Source of the DNA: Aldehydirespirator sp965116965
GTDB taxonomy: Bacteria > Actinomycetota > Acidimicrobiia > Acidimicrobiales > Aldehydirespiratoraceae
DNA length: 64,000 nt
NCBI GenBank assembly: GCA_965116965.1
Contig: OZ220743.1
Coordinates: 3,100,001 to 3,164,000, forward strand
Reading direction: 5' to 3'
Numbering within the stretch: the stretch's first letter is position 1; the number at the start of each line of letters is the position of its first letter. The translations under genes were made by a program, and so were the position numbers. The notes beneath the pieces are model-generated. The model ran no database searches. It was not told the DNA's origin and saw nothing but the letters and a program-made list of their open reading frames with translations. This document shows, piece after piece, positions 47,169 to 57,783 of this stretch.

Positions 47169-48061
47169 GCTTCCTCCTGCGGCGCCGCCGCCCGATCCGG
47201 GGCTAGGGCGGCCAGCGCGTCGTAGTCGACCGCGGCCGCGCCGGCGGAGGGGTGCAGCACCTGGATGCAGACCTGGGTGGCCCCGGCGTCGGCGTGCTCG
47301 GCCAGCCGGCGCTCGATGGCGTCGACGTCTCCCCAGGCCACCATGGAGTCCACGAAGCGGTCTGAGAGCCCGTCGATGTCGTCGTCGTCGAAGCCGAGCC
47401 TCTTCCAGCAGTCCCGGTAGCCCGGGGCCCGGGTGTAGAACTTCATGACGTTGCCGCCGGTGGCCCGGGCCTGCTCGGAGTCGGTGGTGAGCATCACCTT
47501 CTGCTCCACGCAGAGCTGAGGCTCGGCGCCCATCACCGAGCGGGCGAAGGCGGTGTGCTCCGGGGTGGTGTTGTAGGGGTGGGCGCCGTCGGTGCGCTCC
47601 GCCGCCAGCTCGAGCATCCGTGGTCCGAGAGCGGCTAGCACCACCGGCACCGCCTCGGGAGGCGGCACCGAGGTGTAGCGGGCCACCTCCATGGCGTCGA
47701 GATAGGACCGCATGAACGACCGCGGCTTGTCGTAGGGCACGCCCCGGATCTTGCTGACGATTACCGGGCTCGAGACTCCGAGGCCCAGCGTGAACCGGCC
47801 CCCGGTCTGCTCGGCCACGGTGCATGCGCCCTGCTTCATGACGCCCGGGTGCCGGTTGTAGACGTTGGCTATCCCGCTGGCCAGCCCGAGCGTCGACGTG
47901 ACTGCACCCAGGTGGGCGGCCAGTGCGAACGGGTCGCGCCCGAAGGTCTCCCCCACCCACAGCCGCGAGTAGCCCAGCTCCTCCACTCGCTGCGCGAAGG
48001 CGGCCGCGTCGGCGCCGCTGAGCGCTTCAGGGGCCGCCCAGCATCCCCGTTCGACCGCCAT
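47165..48061 (-). CDS. F420-type LLM-class oxidoreductase
   Basis: 298 residues, luciferase-like. Features: ELGYSRLWVGETFGRDPFAL, LGLASGIANVYNRHPGVM, ERTDGAHPYNTTPEHTAFAR and a C-terminal ADAGATQVCIQVL, as in actinobacterial F420-dependent TIGR03620-like members. Start ATG 48061 with GGGAG six bases upstream. A longer frame to 48190 would overlap the ahcY 3' end. Coupled to the SDR by a 4-base overlap. Confidence 0.84.
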   Translation of the reverse strand: MAVERGCWAAPEALSGADAAAFAQRVEELGYSRLWVGETFGRDPFALAAHLGAVTSTLGLASGIANVYNRHPGVMKQGACTVAEQTGGRFTLGLGVSSPVIVSKIRGVPYDKPRSFMRSYLDAMEVARYTSVPPPEAVPVVLAALGPRMLELAAERTDGAHPYNTTPEHTAFARSVMGAEPQLCVEQKVMLTTDSEQARATGGNVMKFYTRAPGYRDCWKRLGFDDDDIDGLSDRFVDSMVAWGDVDAIERRLAEHADAGATQVCIQVLHPSAGAAAVDYDALAALAPDRAAAPQEEA

Positions 48062-48149
48062 CTGTACTCCCTTCGGCCAGGTTGCAAGCTCCAAGGTACC
48101 GGTCAGTGGCGCCGCGCCGGCGCGGGGCGAGCTGTCCGCATGCTGCCGG

Positions 48150-49604
<1,455 letters not shown>

Positions 49605-49613
49605 CACCTTCAA

Positions 49614-50567
49614 TCATGAGTCCTCCCGGCCACGGTTCGCGGCCAACTCCGCTACCGCGTCGCCGACGAGCACCAGGTCCAGCAACTGGGCCAGGGCTCC
49701 CTCGCCCTCAGCCCGAACCTCGTGCAGGGCGGTCACAGCCGAGCCGAGCAGGTCGACGCGGTCGGCCAGCCCCGGAGGCTCGAAGTCGTGGCGCAGCACC
49801 ACCGCGGCCACCCCGGCCGGGACGCCCCTGGCAAGCGTGGCCCAGGTCGCAGCCTCGGCCTCGTCGGCCGGGAGGTTGCGGCGCATCGACGCCACGTCGC
49901 CGACCCGGTTGAGGCGGTTGACCCAGCGGCGGGCGGCGTGCTTGCCGACGCCGCCGGCCCCGCAGACCGCGGCCATGCGTCCTGCAACCCCGTCGGCCAG
50001 CGCATGCACCGGCCCGGGGTCGTCGTCGAGGAGCCTTCGCCGGACCTCGATCTGCTCGGCGCTGTCGGAGATCAGCCGGTTCATGCCGGACAGCGCACCG
50101 ACCCGCTCCAGCAGCACGAGCACCGGCACGATGACCACTCCGAGCCCGGCCGCCGGCCCCGCGAAGGGATCCACCCTCGTGACCGGCACGCCCCAGCCGG
50201 CGCAGAGCCCCATCAGCTCCCCGCCCGACGTGACCGCCACCATGCGGGCGCCGCTGGCGTGCACCATCCGGGCCGCGGCCACCGTCGGTTGGTCGTCGCC
50301 CGACTGCGACACGGCCAGCACGAGGGACGACTCGGAGAGCCAGGCCGGGCTGATCCCGCCGGTGGCCAGGACCGGGACGGAGCCCTGCAGGTGAGCGACC
50401 GACTCGACCACGTCGCCGGCCACCCCTCCCCCACCCGCTCCCACGATGACCACCTCGGAGATCTCGCCGCGAGCAGGAAGGCCCTCGACGTCGGCGGCCG
50501 CGACTGCGGCGTCGCGCACCTGGCCGGGAAGGTGCCGGAGGGCCTCCAGGAGATCGACGGCGACCAC
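49614..50567 (-). CDS. SIS-domain sugar-phosphate isomerase-like protein
   Basis: 317 residues. Two SIS-type halves: VVIVGAGGGGVAGDVVESVA, then LVLAVSQSGDDQPTVAAARM (sugar-phosphate binding Ser), then AAVCGAGGVGKHAARRWVN. Matches the phosphoglucose/phosphomannose isomerase C-terminal family. In actinomycetes this gene lies between Trm112-like and manA or ahcY genes and is linked to mannose supply (family knowledge). Catalysis not certain. Start GTG 50567, 11 bases after the Trm112 stop. Confidence 0.75.
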   Translation of the reverse strand: MVAVDLLEALRHLPGQVRDAAVAAADVEGLPARGEISEVVIVGAGGGGVAGDVVESVAHLQGSVPVLATGGISPAWLSESSLVLAVSQSGDDQPTVAAARMVHASGARMVAVTSGGELMGLCAGWGVPVTRVDPFAGPAAGLGVVIVPVLVLLERVGALSGMNRLISDSAEQIEVRRRLLDDDPGPVHALADGVAGRMAAVCGAGGVGKHAARRWVNRLNRVGDVASMRRNLPADEAEAATWATLARGVPAGVAAVVLRHDFEPPGLADRVDLLGSAVTALHEVRAEGEGALAQLLDLVLVGDAVAELAANRGREDS

Positions 50568-50578
50568 GGCGGCTTGTC

Positions 50579-50839
50579 TCAGCTCTCGGGCCCGCCGGCG
50601 CGGCCGGTCTCGAAGGTGGGACCGACTCCGTCGGCCTCCGCCTTGGCCAGCAGGCGTCCGTGCTCGGCGTCGTCCACCGAGTCCGCCTCGTCCAGCAGCA
50701 TCACGGGGATCCCGTCGTCGACCCGGTAGCGGAGACGCAGCCGGGGGTTGTACAGGCTCTCCTCGTCGGTGAAGTAGAGGAGCGGGCCCTTATCGCTGGG
50801 GCAGGCGAGAATCTCCAGCAGGCGGGCATCGAGTGTCAC
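50579..50839 (-). CDS. Trm112-family protein
   Basis: 86 residues. LLEILACPSDKGPLLYFTDEESLYN then RLRYRVDDGIPVML is the YcaR/Trm112 pattern. Only one Cys (ACP) of the usual zinc set remains. Eukaryotic Trm112 activates methyltransferases. The bacterial role is unclear. GTG start. The C-terminal 25 residues are a loose tail. Confidence 0.85.
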   Translation of the reverse strand: MTLDARLLEILACPSDKGPLLYFTDEESLYNPRLRLRYRVDDGIPVMLLDEADSVDDAEHGRLLAKAEADGVGPTFETGRAGGPES

Positions 50840-50878
50840 GCGGCCACCTCCTCTGGGCGGACGGGCAGTGCCCAGATG

Positions 50879-52228
50879 CTACGGAGATATGAGGGCCAGT
50901 ACCTCAGTTACTCGGGCCGGGATGTCGGCTGAGTCGCTGGACTCCAGGTTCAGGCGCAGCAGGGGCTCCGTGTTCGACGGCCTGAGGTTGAACCACCAGT
51001 CGCCGCAGTCGACTGTGAGGCCGTCGAGGCGGTCCTGCTCGCAGGCTGCGAACACGGCTGCCATGCGCTCGATCACCGCCGTCGGGTCGGGCACCTCGGT
51101 GTTGATCTCGCCCGACGAGGCGTAGCGCTCCAGCGGCGCGCCCAAGTCGCTGAGGTTGCCCTCGTGGCGACCCAGGGCCTCCAGCACGATCAGCACGGCG
51201 ATCATGGCGCTGTCGGCGCCGTAGTTGTCCCGGAAGTAGTAATGGCCGGAATGCTCGCCTCCGAACATCGCCCCGCTGGAGGCCATCGCCTGCTTCATGA
51301 ACGAGTGGCCCACCCGGGTCCGCACGGTTCGACCTCCCAGTTCTTCCACGAGCTCGGGAAGAGCTTTGGAGCAGATCACGTTGTGCACGACCGTGGCGCC
51401 GGGCTCGCGCCCGAGCATTGCGGCCGCGATGAGGGCCGCGGTCAGCGAGCCTGACAGCGTCCGGGACGTCTCGTCCACCACGAACACCCGGTCGGCGTCG
51501 CCGTCGAAGGCCAGCCCGGCATCGGCCGAGACGGCTCTCACCGTGTCCTGCACATCCCGGAGGTTCTCGGGCTTGAGGGGGTCGGCAGGGTGGTTGGGAA
51601 ACGTGCCGTCGAGCTCGGGATGGATGTAGACGACCTCGAAGGGCAGCGGGTCGAACACGGCGGGAGCGACCAGGCCGCCCATGCCGTTGGCGGTGTCCAC
51701 CGCCAACCTCAGCGGTCGGAGCTCGCTCAGGCTCACGAACGACAGGACGTGTTCGACGTAGCGATCCAGGACGTCGCGTCGCGTGGCCGTGCCCGCGGCT
51801 GCCGCCCGCGGCGGCCCGGAGAGAGCGCGGGCCTTGATCTCCTCCAGTCCGGTGCCGGCCCCTATGGGCGACGCGCCCGGACCGCACAGCTTGATTCCGT
51901 TGTAGCCGGCCGGATTGTGCGACGCGGTGAACATCGCACCGGGGACGTCGAGCAACCCGGAGGCGAAGTACACCATCTCCGTGGCGCACAGTCCGATGTC
52001 CACCACATCCAAACCGGCCGCGGCCGCGCCCCGGCAGAAGGCCGCAGACAGCTCGGCGCCGTCGGGGCGCATGTCGCGGCCGACAACGACCCGTGCCGCG
52101 CCGCGGTCACGCCCGTGACCAGCGAAGGCGGCGCCGATGGCGAAGCACGCCTCGGCGTCGATCTCCGATCCCACGATCCCGCGGATGTCGTAGGCCTTGA
52201 AGATGGCGTCCAGATCGGCCACGGCCAC
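50879..52228 (-). CDS. manB: phosphomannomutase/phosphoglucomutase
   Basis: 449 residues, alpha-D-phosphohexomutase. Phospho-serine loop FTASHNPAGYNGIK. Metal loop DGDADRVFVVD. Sugar loop GGEHSGHYYFRD. Phosphate loop LRPSNTEPLLRLNLE. It makes mannose-1-phosphate (or glucose-1-phosphate) for GDP-mannose and glycans. The GTG at 52228, seven bases after the preceding gene's stop, gives the family's opening ADLDAIFKAYDIRGIVG. Other in-frame GTG starts (52222) exist. Confidence 0.9.
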   Translation of the reverse strand: MAVADLDAIFKAYDIRGIVGSEIDAEACFAIGAAFAGHGRDRGAARVVVGRDMRPDGAELSAAFCRGAAAAGLDVVDIGLCATEMVYFASGLLDVPGAMFTASHNPAGYNGIKLCGPGASPIGAGTGLEEIKARALSGPPRAAAAGTATRRDVLDRYVEHVLSFVSLSELRPLRLAVDTANGMGGLVAPAVFDPLPFEVVYIHPELDGTFPNHPADPLKPENLRDVQDTVRAVSADAGLAFDGDADRVFVVDETSRTLSGSLTAALIAAAMLGREPGATVVHNVICSKALPELVEELGGRTVRTRVGHSFMKQAMASSGAMFGGEHSGHYYFRDNYGADSAMIAVLIVLEALGRHEGNLSDLGAPLERYASSGEINTEVPDPTAVIERMAAVFAACEQDRLDGLTVDCGDWWFNLRPSNTEPLLRLNLESSDSADIPARVTEVLALISP

Positions 52229-52235
52229 CCGTAAC

Positions 52236-53003
52236 CTATCCGCTCGGCCTCTTGCTCGGCCCGTTGCCAGCACCGCCGCTCGACCTCTTGCTCGGATAGC
52301 GGCCCAGCAGCGCCCGGGCCCGAATGCGGCCCATGTCGAACACCAGATCCCAACCGTCGCTGACGACCCGCACGGTCGACGCCTTGCTGTTCACAACCTC
52401 GACGGGCACCTGGCGCACTTCCAAGCCGAGACGGTCGGCCAGGAAGAGCACTTCGACATCGAACGAGAACCGGTCCATCACCGACGCTTCCAGCACCGCG
52501 CCGGACGCCCGCCGGGAGAACGCCTTCAAGCCGCACTGAGTGTCGCGGCCGCGGCCGAGCCGCAGCATCCCCCGCAGCAGTCCCACGACGAGGCTGCCTG
52601 CTCGCCGCAGCCCCGACGCCTCGGTCACGGTCACGGAGTCAGGATGGCGGCGGTCGCCGACCACCATGTCGGCTCCCCGCTCCACCTCTTCGAGCAGTCC
52701 GACAAGCTGTCGCGGCGCGTAGGCGAGGTCGGCGTCGGTGAAGGCCACCACCTCGCCCGAGGCGGCCCGCATGCCGGCGCGCACCGCTGCTCCCTTGCCG
52801 CGGTTCACTCCGAGCTCCACCACGACGTCGGCGCCGGCGGCCCGGGCCGCGCCGGCGGTGCCGTCGTCGGAGCCGTCGTCGACCACCACGATCTCTGCGC
52901 CGCCGGAGGCGTCGACCACGGCGAAGGCAGCCCGCAGCGCGGTCACGGTGTCGCCGATGCGGCCGGCCTCGCGGAAGGCCGGTACGATCACCGAGAACCT
53001 CAC
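52236..53003 (-). CDS. family 2 glycosyltransferase, dolichyl-phosphate-sugar type
   Basis: 255 residues, GT-A fold. SVIVPAFREAGRIGDTV, then IVVVDDGSDDGTAGAA, the DxD-like AFTDADLAYAPRQL, then DTQCGLKAFSRRA and SFDVEVLFLADR. It resembles enzymes that transfer glucose or mannose to polyprenyl phosphate. The last 20 residues are a Ser/Lys/Gly-rich tail made by a short imperfect repeat (RSSGGAGNGPSKRPSG). GTG start overlaps the stop of the large membrane protein by four bases, so the two are coupled, perhaps as donor maker and acceptor enzyme. Confidence 0.85.
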   Translation of the reverse strand: MRFSVIVPAFREAGRIGDTVTALRAAFAVVDASGGAEIVVVDDGSDDGTAGAARAAGADVVVELGVNRGKGAAVRAGMRAASGEVVAFTDADLAYAPRQLVGLLEEVERGADMVVGDRRHPDSVTVTEASGLRRAGSLVVGLLRGMLRLGRGRDTQCGLKAFSRRASGAVLEASVMDRFSFDVEVLFLADRLGLEVRQVPVEVVNSKASTVRVVSDGWDLVFDMGRIRARALLGRYPSKRSSGGAGNGPSKRPSG

Positions 53004-55903
53004 GGCCCCGCCGCCTCCCCTGACACCTCTGCGTCGTCAGCATCGTCGGTTCCGGTTTGGGAAGCCTGTCTCGGGGACGGGCGCAACACCAGCCAGGCGG
53101 CCGCCACGAGGCCGATCAGGGTGATGGCCATCGAGAACCACTCCACCGGGCTGCGGCCGTAGGTCAGGCGGACCTCGGTGCCGGTCGGCACCACCACCAT
53201 GAAGTTGGGCGTCACCCGGTAGGGCCCGTGCGCACCCGACGCCGACCAGTTCGGGAAGTACGAAGTCCGCACCAGCACCGGTGACCCCACCCGGTCCACC
53301 GAGAACGAGATCGAGTGGTCTTCGCGGACGACTGCGCTGACCACGGCCGGCTCGACGCTCTCGACGGGCACGGCGTCAGGCAGGACGTCCGCCAACCGGC
53401 GCATCACCTCCTGCCGGCTCAGGTCGTCGCCGGACAGGCTGTCGCCCGGCTCGCCCCGGACGTCGGGCAGGGTCATCCGGGGCCAGTCGGCAGGCCCGCC
53501 GGCCGCAAGCAGGGGGCCGCCTCGCCCGGTAGCGAGGAACGCGCCGACCGACGCCTCGAGCCACTCGTCACTCGAGTCGTCGAGGCGGTCGACCACCACC
53601 GGCAGCGTGGACAGTCCTGTCACCGGAGCGCTGCCGGAAACCTCGAACACGACCCACGGGCCCAGCGTTGTCGAGCCGATCTCGACGAGGTCGGCCGAGG
53701 CCCGGGCCTGGCGCACCGCGTCGGAGGAGAACGCCATGTAGTAGCGAACCCCCATGAGCCTCATGTGCTCCACGCCGGCGGCGACGTCGAGTCCCGAGTA
53801 GGGCAGGTCCCGCTGGGCCCGCGACGGTGCGGTCGACAACTCCGACTGCATCAGGAAATGGTACGGGACGGTGGCCGAAGCCTCGAAGTAGAGGCCCTCC
53901 ATCGACGCGATGCACCGGTCGGTCCAGTACGGCAGCAGCATGGGCGCCATGGGCGTTCCGTAGGACCCGAGCCGGTCGGCCTCGTACTCCCACAGAGCGG
54001 GGCCGCAGCCGTACTGCTCGCCGATCCGGTCCATGGTCTCGACGAGGTCCCAGTACTCGTGACTCCCTCCGCCGTCGGCGGTCGGGCCTCTGTTCTCGTA
54101 ACCCTTGAAGTTGTACTCGACCCAGTACGTCCCGAGGTTGAACTCGCTGGAACTGAACGGTCCCCAACGGTAGACGCCGTCGTCGCCGAGATTCCCGAAG
54201 GGCAGGGACCGCAACGGCAGTCCTACCAGCAACACGACCGCGGCGGCAGCCAGCCCCACCGCACCGACGGCCGTAATCGTTCCCGCCGACCTTCCCAGGC
54301 GGTCCGCCCCCGCCGTCGCCTGTTGTTCCTCTCCTTCTCCTTGCGCTTCTCCCGCTCCTGCTTCCCCGGCGACGTCTGCCCCAGCTACCTCTGCACCAGC
54401 AACCTCTGCCCCAGCTACCTCTGCCCCAGCTACCTCTGCCCCAGCTACCTCTGCCCCGGTCTCCACCCGCGCCTTCATCCGCCTGTCGATGGCCCTGGGG
54501 CCCATGCAGATCGCCTCGCCTATGCCGAGAGCCGCCGTCAGGTACACGGTGAGGTAGTAGAAGGGCAGGATCCGGACATTCCAGAGGCGCCCCTCGGGCA
54601 GGATCACGAAGCCGGCTGCGACGATCGCCCCCGCCAATGCCAGCGCCATTCCGAGCCGAGCCCGCCTGCCGAACAGCAGCCCCGCCCCCGCGAGCGCCAG
54701 GACGACGAACAGCTGCAGCGGCGGGTCGTTCGTAAGGAAGCTGTAGTCGAACTCGCTGCGCGACCACAGCGAGGACAGGTAGCGGCGCTCCTTGCCCCAA
54801 CCCATGTCGTTGAGCAGGCTCCGGTTCCACCAGAACGGCAGCACCCACCACGCGCTGAGCGCCGCGGCCAGCGCCCCGCTGGAGACGGTCCACACCAGCC
54901 GGCGCCGCCACTCGGCGGCCCGCCACGGCAGGACGAGCAGCAGAGCGGCCGCGGCGGCCAGAGCGAAGAACGCAGAGAACAGGTGCATCAGCCCGGTGAG
55001 GGCCAGCAGCGCGCCGGCCAGGACCCTGTGCCGGTCGGTCTGCATGCCCCGGACGGCAACCCCGATGTATCCGACCGCGCCGGCCAGACCCAGCGAGTAG
55101 GCGAACTCTCCCGCCATCGTCGACATGAGGTTGCCGCCGTAGATGTTGAACGAGCGGTCGAACAGGAACAGCAGGGTGGCCACCGAAGCCAGCGCCTGAC
55201 CCTCGGTGGAGACCCCGCCCAAGCGGGACATCGCCCACACCGCCACGGGCAGCGCCACCACCCCCGCGATCGTCACCAGCTTCAGTGACACGCCGTAGGG
55301 CATGGGGACCACACCGACCGCCAGAACGGCCGCGGCCACCGACGCTGCAGCCCGCCAGCGGCGTCTGGATCGTAGGCCGTACCAGGCGCACCAGGCCGCG
55401 GCGGCGGGCAGCAGCAGCGCGGCCAGGGCGCGGTCGGCCACCGGATCGTCGACCAGCAGCTTGGCCGCACCGGCCACCCCGGCGATGGCCGATGCGATCG
55501 CCCAGCACTGGCCGGCGGACCGTCCTGTCCGCCGGGCCACCACCAGCGCGGCCGCACCGGCCGCGAGAGCCACCGCGAAGTGGGCGAACACCGCCTCGTG
55601 AAGCCCGAGGCCCGCGTCGACGACCACCACGAGCAACGAGGGGACCACCATGTAGAACGTGAAGGCGGGAAAGCCCGCGTACCAGTCGTGGGTCCACCCG
55701 GTGAGCCTCAGCTCGCCGATCAGGACGTCGCGGAGGTATGCGGGAGCCCAGACATGGGCTCCGAGATCGCCTCCGGTGGGTGTGGTGTCCGTGAACCAGA
55801 GCCACGGCCTCAGGTTGGCCACCAGGAAGCCGACAACCGCTACGAGTACCGCCACGAGCACCGCCACATCGGAGACGAGCCCCCGGTGGCGACCGCTCAA
55901 CAC
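53000..55903 (-). CDS. large polytopic membrane protein, possible GT-C glycosyltransferase
   Basis: 967 residues. About ten to twelve membrane segments in the first 500, with a periplasmic-type loop near the start (PTGGDLGAHVWAPAYLRD; an Asp here is typical of GT-C enzymes). Later come one more segment (AVGLAAAAVVLLVGLPL), a large outer domain of about 330 residues, and a final segment near 935. I recall similar proteins annotated as 6-pyruvoyl-tetrahydropterin-synthase-related membrane proteins. That name is uninformative. A run of six (VAGAE)-type repeats sits at about residue 480-510 between membrane segments. Coupled to the family 2 glycosyltransferase. Function: probably glycan assembly. 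Confidence 0.65.
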   Translation of the reverse strand: MLSGRHRGLVSDVAVLVAVLVAVVGFLVANLRPWLWFTDTTPTGGDLGAHVWAPAYLRDVLIGELRLTGWTHDWYAGFPAFTFYMVVPSLLVVVVDAGLGLHEAVFAHFAVALAAGAAALVVARRTGRSAGQCWAIASAIAGVAGAAKLLVDDPVADRALAALLLPAAAAWCAWYGLRSRRRWRAAASVAAAVLAVGVVPMPYGVSLKLVTIAGVVALPVAVWAMSRLGGVSTEGQALASVATLLFLFDRSFNIYGGNLMSTMAGEFAYSLGLAGAVGYIGVAVRGMQTDRHRVLAGALLALTGLMHLFSAFFALAAAAALLLVLPWRAAEWRRRLVWTVSSGALAAALSAWWVLPFWWNRSLLNDMGWGKERRYLSSLWSRSEFDYSFLTNDPPLQLFVVLALAGAGLLFGRRARLGMALALAGAIVAAGFVILPEGRLWNVRILPFYYLTVYLTAALGIGEAICMGPRAIDRRMKARVETGAEVAGAEVAGAEVAGAEVAGAEVAGADVAGEAGAGEAQGEGEEQQATAGADRLGRSAGTITAVGAVGLAAAAVVLLVGLPLRSLPFGNLGDDGVYRWGPFSSSEFNLGTYWVEYNFKGYENRGPTADGGGSHEYWDLVETMDRIGEQYGCGPALWEYEADRLGSYGTPMAPMLLPYWTDRCIASMEGLYFEASATVPYHFLMQSELSTAPSRAQRDLPYSGLDVAAGVEHMRLMGVRYYMAFSSDAVRQARASADLVEIGSTTLGPWVVFEVSGSAPVTGLSTLPVVVDRLDDSSDEWLEASVGAFLATGRGGPLLAAGGPADWPRMTLPDVRGEPGDSLSGDDLSRQEVMRRLADVLPDAVPVESVEPAVVSAVVREDHSISFSVDRVGSPVLVRTSYFPNWSASGAHGPYRVTPNFMVVVPTGTEVRLTYGRSPVEWFSMAITLIGLVAAAWLVLRPSPRQASQTGTDDADDAEVSGEAAGP
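54375..54464. repeat. 15-bp tandem repeat, six units, in a coding region
   Basis: Unit TCTGCCCCAGCTACC repeated six times, one unit with two changes (TCTGCACCAGCAACC) and a degraded seventh after it. It encodes (AEVAG)n in the large membrane protein. Confidence 0.9.
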
Positions 55904-55930
55904 GGGCAGTTAGCATAAGCCAGTCATGGG
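55861..55930. repeat. 70-bp direct repeat, copy 1
   Basis: Contains the first codons of the 967-residue membrane protein (minus strand) and the ATGGG start of the 571-residue protein (plus strand), so it is a shared divergent start region. Matches 57671-57740 at about 67 of 70 bases. Confidence 0.85.
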
Positions 55931-57641
55931 TGGCTCAGTTGGGCGCCGGTTAGCTGTGGCCGCACCGGCGTTGATCGTCGCGGCGCCTCTCAGCGGAATC
56001 GCCCTCCAGTCCGACGAGCGGCGATCGACTTACAGGCAGGCGGCCGCGGGACGCGACAACCCCGTGGAGGCCCTCAGCTACGGTTACGAGAGCATCGACT
56101 CGTTCCTGGACTCCGGCAACTTCAGGCCTCTGGGCCGCTTCGTGCATAGCCTGAGCGCAGGCTTCCTCTTCGAGGCCTCCGAAGCGACAGGCCTTGCACC
56201 CCATGCCGTCAACGGCTTTCTGAGGCTCCTCGTCGTTCTGCTCCTAGCGGTGGTCGCCACTCGTGTCGTCATGGCACTCACCGCTTCTGCTCGTACCGGA
56301 CCGGAGCCGATCATGGCGGTCTATCCCATGGTCCTGGGGATGTCTCTCGTCGCGAACGGCCCCGGTGGGCCGCTGGTGTACTTCCCGGCCCTCCTCGGCG
56401 GGACGACGATCCTGGTGCTCGCGATCTGCTTGGCCACGGCACGGGACAGAGACATGTCCAAGCGGCCCTTGCGAGTGCAGGAACTCCTCGTCATGGGCCT
56501 ACTGGGCGCGGCGACAGCCATGTATCACGACCTCGCGTACGTGGCGCCGCCCCTGGCTGCGGTCTACATCGCGACTCGAGCCTTCGCCGCCGGCCTGCCT
56601 TGGAGGAACGCCGTCCGCTCGGCCGCGCTGGCGAGGTGGACGGCCCTGAGCGCGGGCTTCCTGGTCGTTCTGGTGCCTGTCCGCCTGGAGATTGCTGCAC
56701 GGTGTGGCCGGGCGACCTGCTATGCGGGCTCCGATCTGAGCCTCTCCGGCGACATCGGCGGGTTGATGGCAACCAGGTTGATCAGCGGCTTTCCGGTAGC
56801 TGGATGGTCGCTGGTGTCTGATCGGGTCGGTACTCACGGCTTGGAGTTCAGCTTCGTGAACCTGCTGGCGAACTCATTCCTTGCGATGCTTGTGGCCGCA
56901 GTTGTCGCGGTCACGATCGCGGTGGCCGCGCAGGCATTCGCCTGCGCAGGAGGAGGCGCAGGCACCGGAGCGGCGTCACCGTCCGAGAAGGCCGCGGCGA
57001 CCAGTGCCATCGCTGACGAGGGGCCCCGGTCGCGGGGCAGGTCCCGACGGATGCTGTACCCAGTGCCGGACGTCACCCAGGCGCCGGTTGACGGGCAACG
57101 TCTCCGGGCCGGCGCCTCGCTCGGTCTTTTCGGTGCTGCCGCTGCCGGTCTTCCCGCTCTGCTGGTGAGCCTCTCGCGATGGCTCCAAGGGAGCCGGATT
57201 GACCACGGATGGCGAGACACCTTGTTCGTTCAAGTCGGCTGGTCTCTCATCATTTCATCTGCATTGACGATACTCCTTCTTGGGGTACTGGCCGGCGGCG
57301 GAAGAGGCTTCCACCGGATGGCTGCGGTGGCCACGGCGGCAGTCCTAGGTGTCGGTCTGTCCTTGACGCTTCTCGCCAACGCGCGCCTCGCGCAGATCGA
57401 TCGGGTGACCCCGGAATCGTTGGCAACCAGCCAGATCGCGACAGCAGCGATCAGCTTCGACTCGAGCGACGACGGCAACGCCTTGCGTTGCGCGCTGATC
57501 GACACCTACGCCCAGCGGACGCCGGAGAACGCATGGGTCGCAGCGCCAGGACTGCTCGAGGATCTCGACAGACTGATGCTGAGCCGCCACGGGCAGGCGT
57601 TCTGCGATCCCACCCGGCTGCACGCCGACCGCGGCCGCTGA
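55926..57641 (+). CDS. polytopic membrane protein, paralogue of 58508-60163
   Basis: 571 residues, about ten membrane segments. It shares with the 551-residue protein at 58508: an early SDERR or SDQRI, then SGNFRPLGRFV, then a VNGFLRLLVV-type helix, an AARCGRATCY loop (AAECSRGECY in the other), SRWLQGSRIDHGWRDTLFVQ, and a C-terminal ALRCALIDTYAQ. A low-complexity, Gly/Ala/Ser-rich loop lies at about 340-380. No known family comes to mind. It is in a glycan-type neighbourhood, so a glycosyltransferase-like role is possible but unproven. ATG 55926. The gene is bracketed by the 70-bp direct repeats. Confidence 0.65.
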   Translation: MGGSVGRRLAVAAPALIVAAPLSGIALQSDERRSTYRQAAAGRDNPVEALSYGYESIDSFLDSGNFRPLGRFVHSLSAGFLFEASEATGLAPHAVNGFLRLLVVLLLAVVATRVVMALTASARTGPEPIMAVYPMVLGMSLVANGPGGPLVYFPALLGGTTILVLAICLATARDRDMSKRPLRVQELLVMGLLGAATAMYHDLAYVAPPLAAVYIATRAFAAGLPWRNAVRSAALARWTALSAGFLVVLVPVRLEIAARCGRATCYAGSDLSLSGDIGGLMATRLISGFPVAGWSLVSDRVGTHGLEFSFVNLLANSFLAMLVAAVVAVTIAVAAQAFACAGGGAGTGAASPSEKAAATSAIADEGPRSRGRSRRMLYPVPDVTQAPVDGQRLRAGASLGLFGAAAAGLPALLVSLSRWLQGSRIDHGWRDTLFVQVGWSLIISSALTILLLGVLAGGGRGFHRMAAVATAAVLGVGLSLTLLANARLAQIDRVTPESLATSQIATAAISFDSSDDGNALRCALIDTYAQRTPENAWVAAPGLLEDLDRLMLSRHGQAFCDPTRLHADRGR

Positions 57642-57670
57642 TGGTCGCCGCCACCCGACCGCTACGCGCA

Positions 57671-57740
57671 CCGCCGCGTCGGAGACGAGCCTCCGGTGGC
57701 GACCGCTCAACACGGGCAGTTAGCATAAGCCAGTCATGGG
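57671..57740. repeat. 70-bp direct repeat, copy 2
   Basis: Second copy, just after the 571-residue gene. On the minus strand it still encodes LSGRHRRLVSDAA, the opening of the 967-residue protein, but the frame leads nowhere, so this is a duplicated remnant. Confidence 0.85.
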
Positions 57741-57783
57741 CGGCCGGGCCGCCGAACCGCCGAGCCGCCGGGCCGGCTCCGGG

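Noticed and set aside
54375..54464. CRISPR-like array
   Set aside because: The repeats are contiguous 15-mers inside a coding frame with no spacers. No other regular repeat-spacer pattern was seen in the window.
53315..55288. Plus-strand frame of 657 codons
   Set aside because: Antisense shadow of the large membrane protein; composition is Arg/Gln/His-rich.
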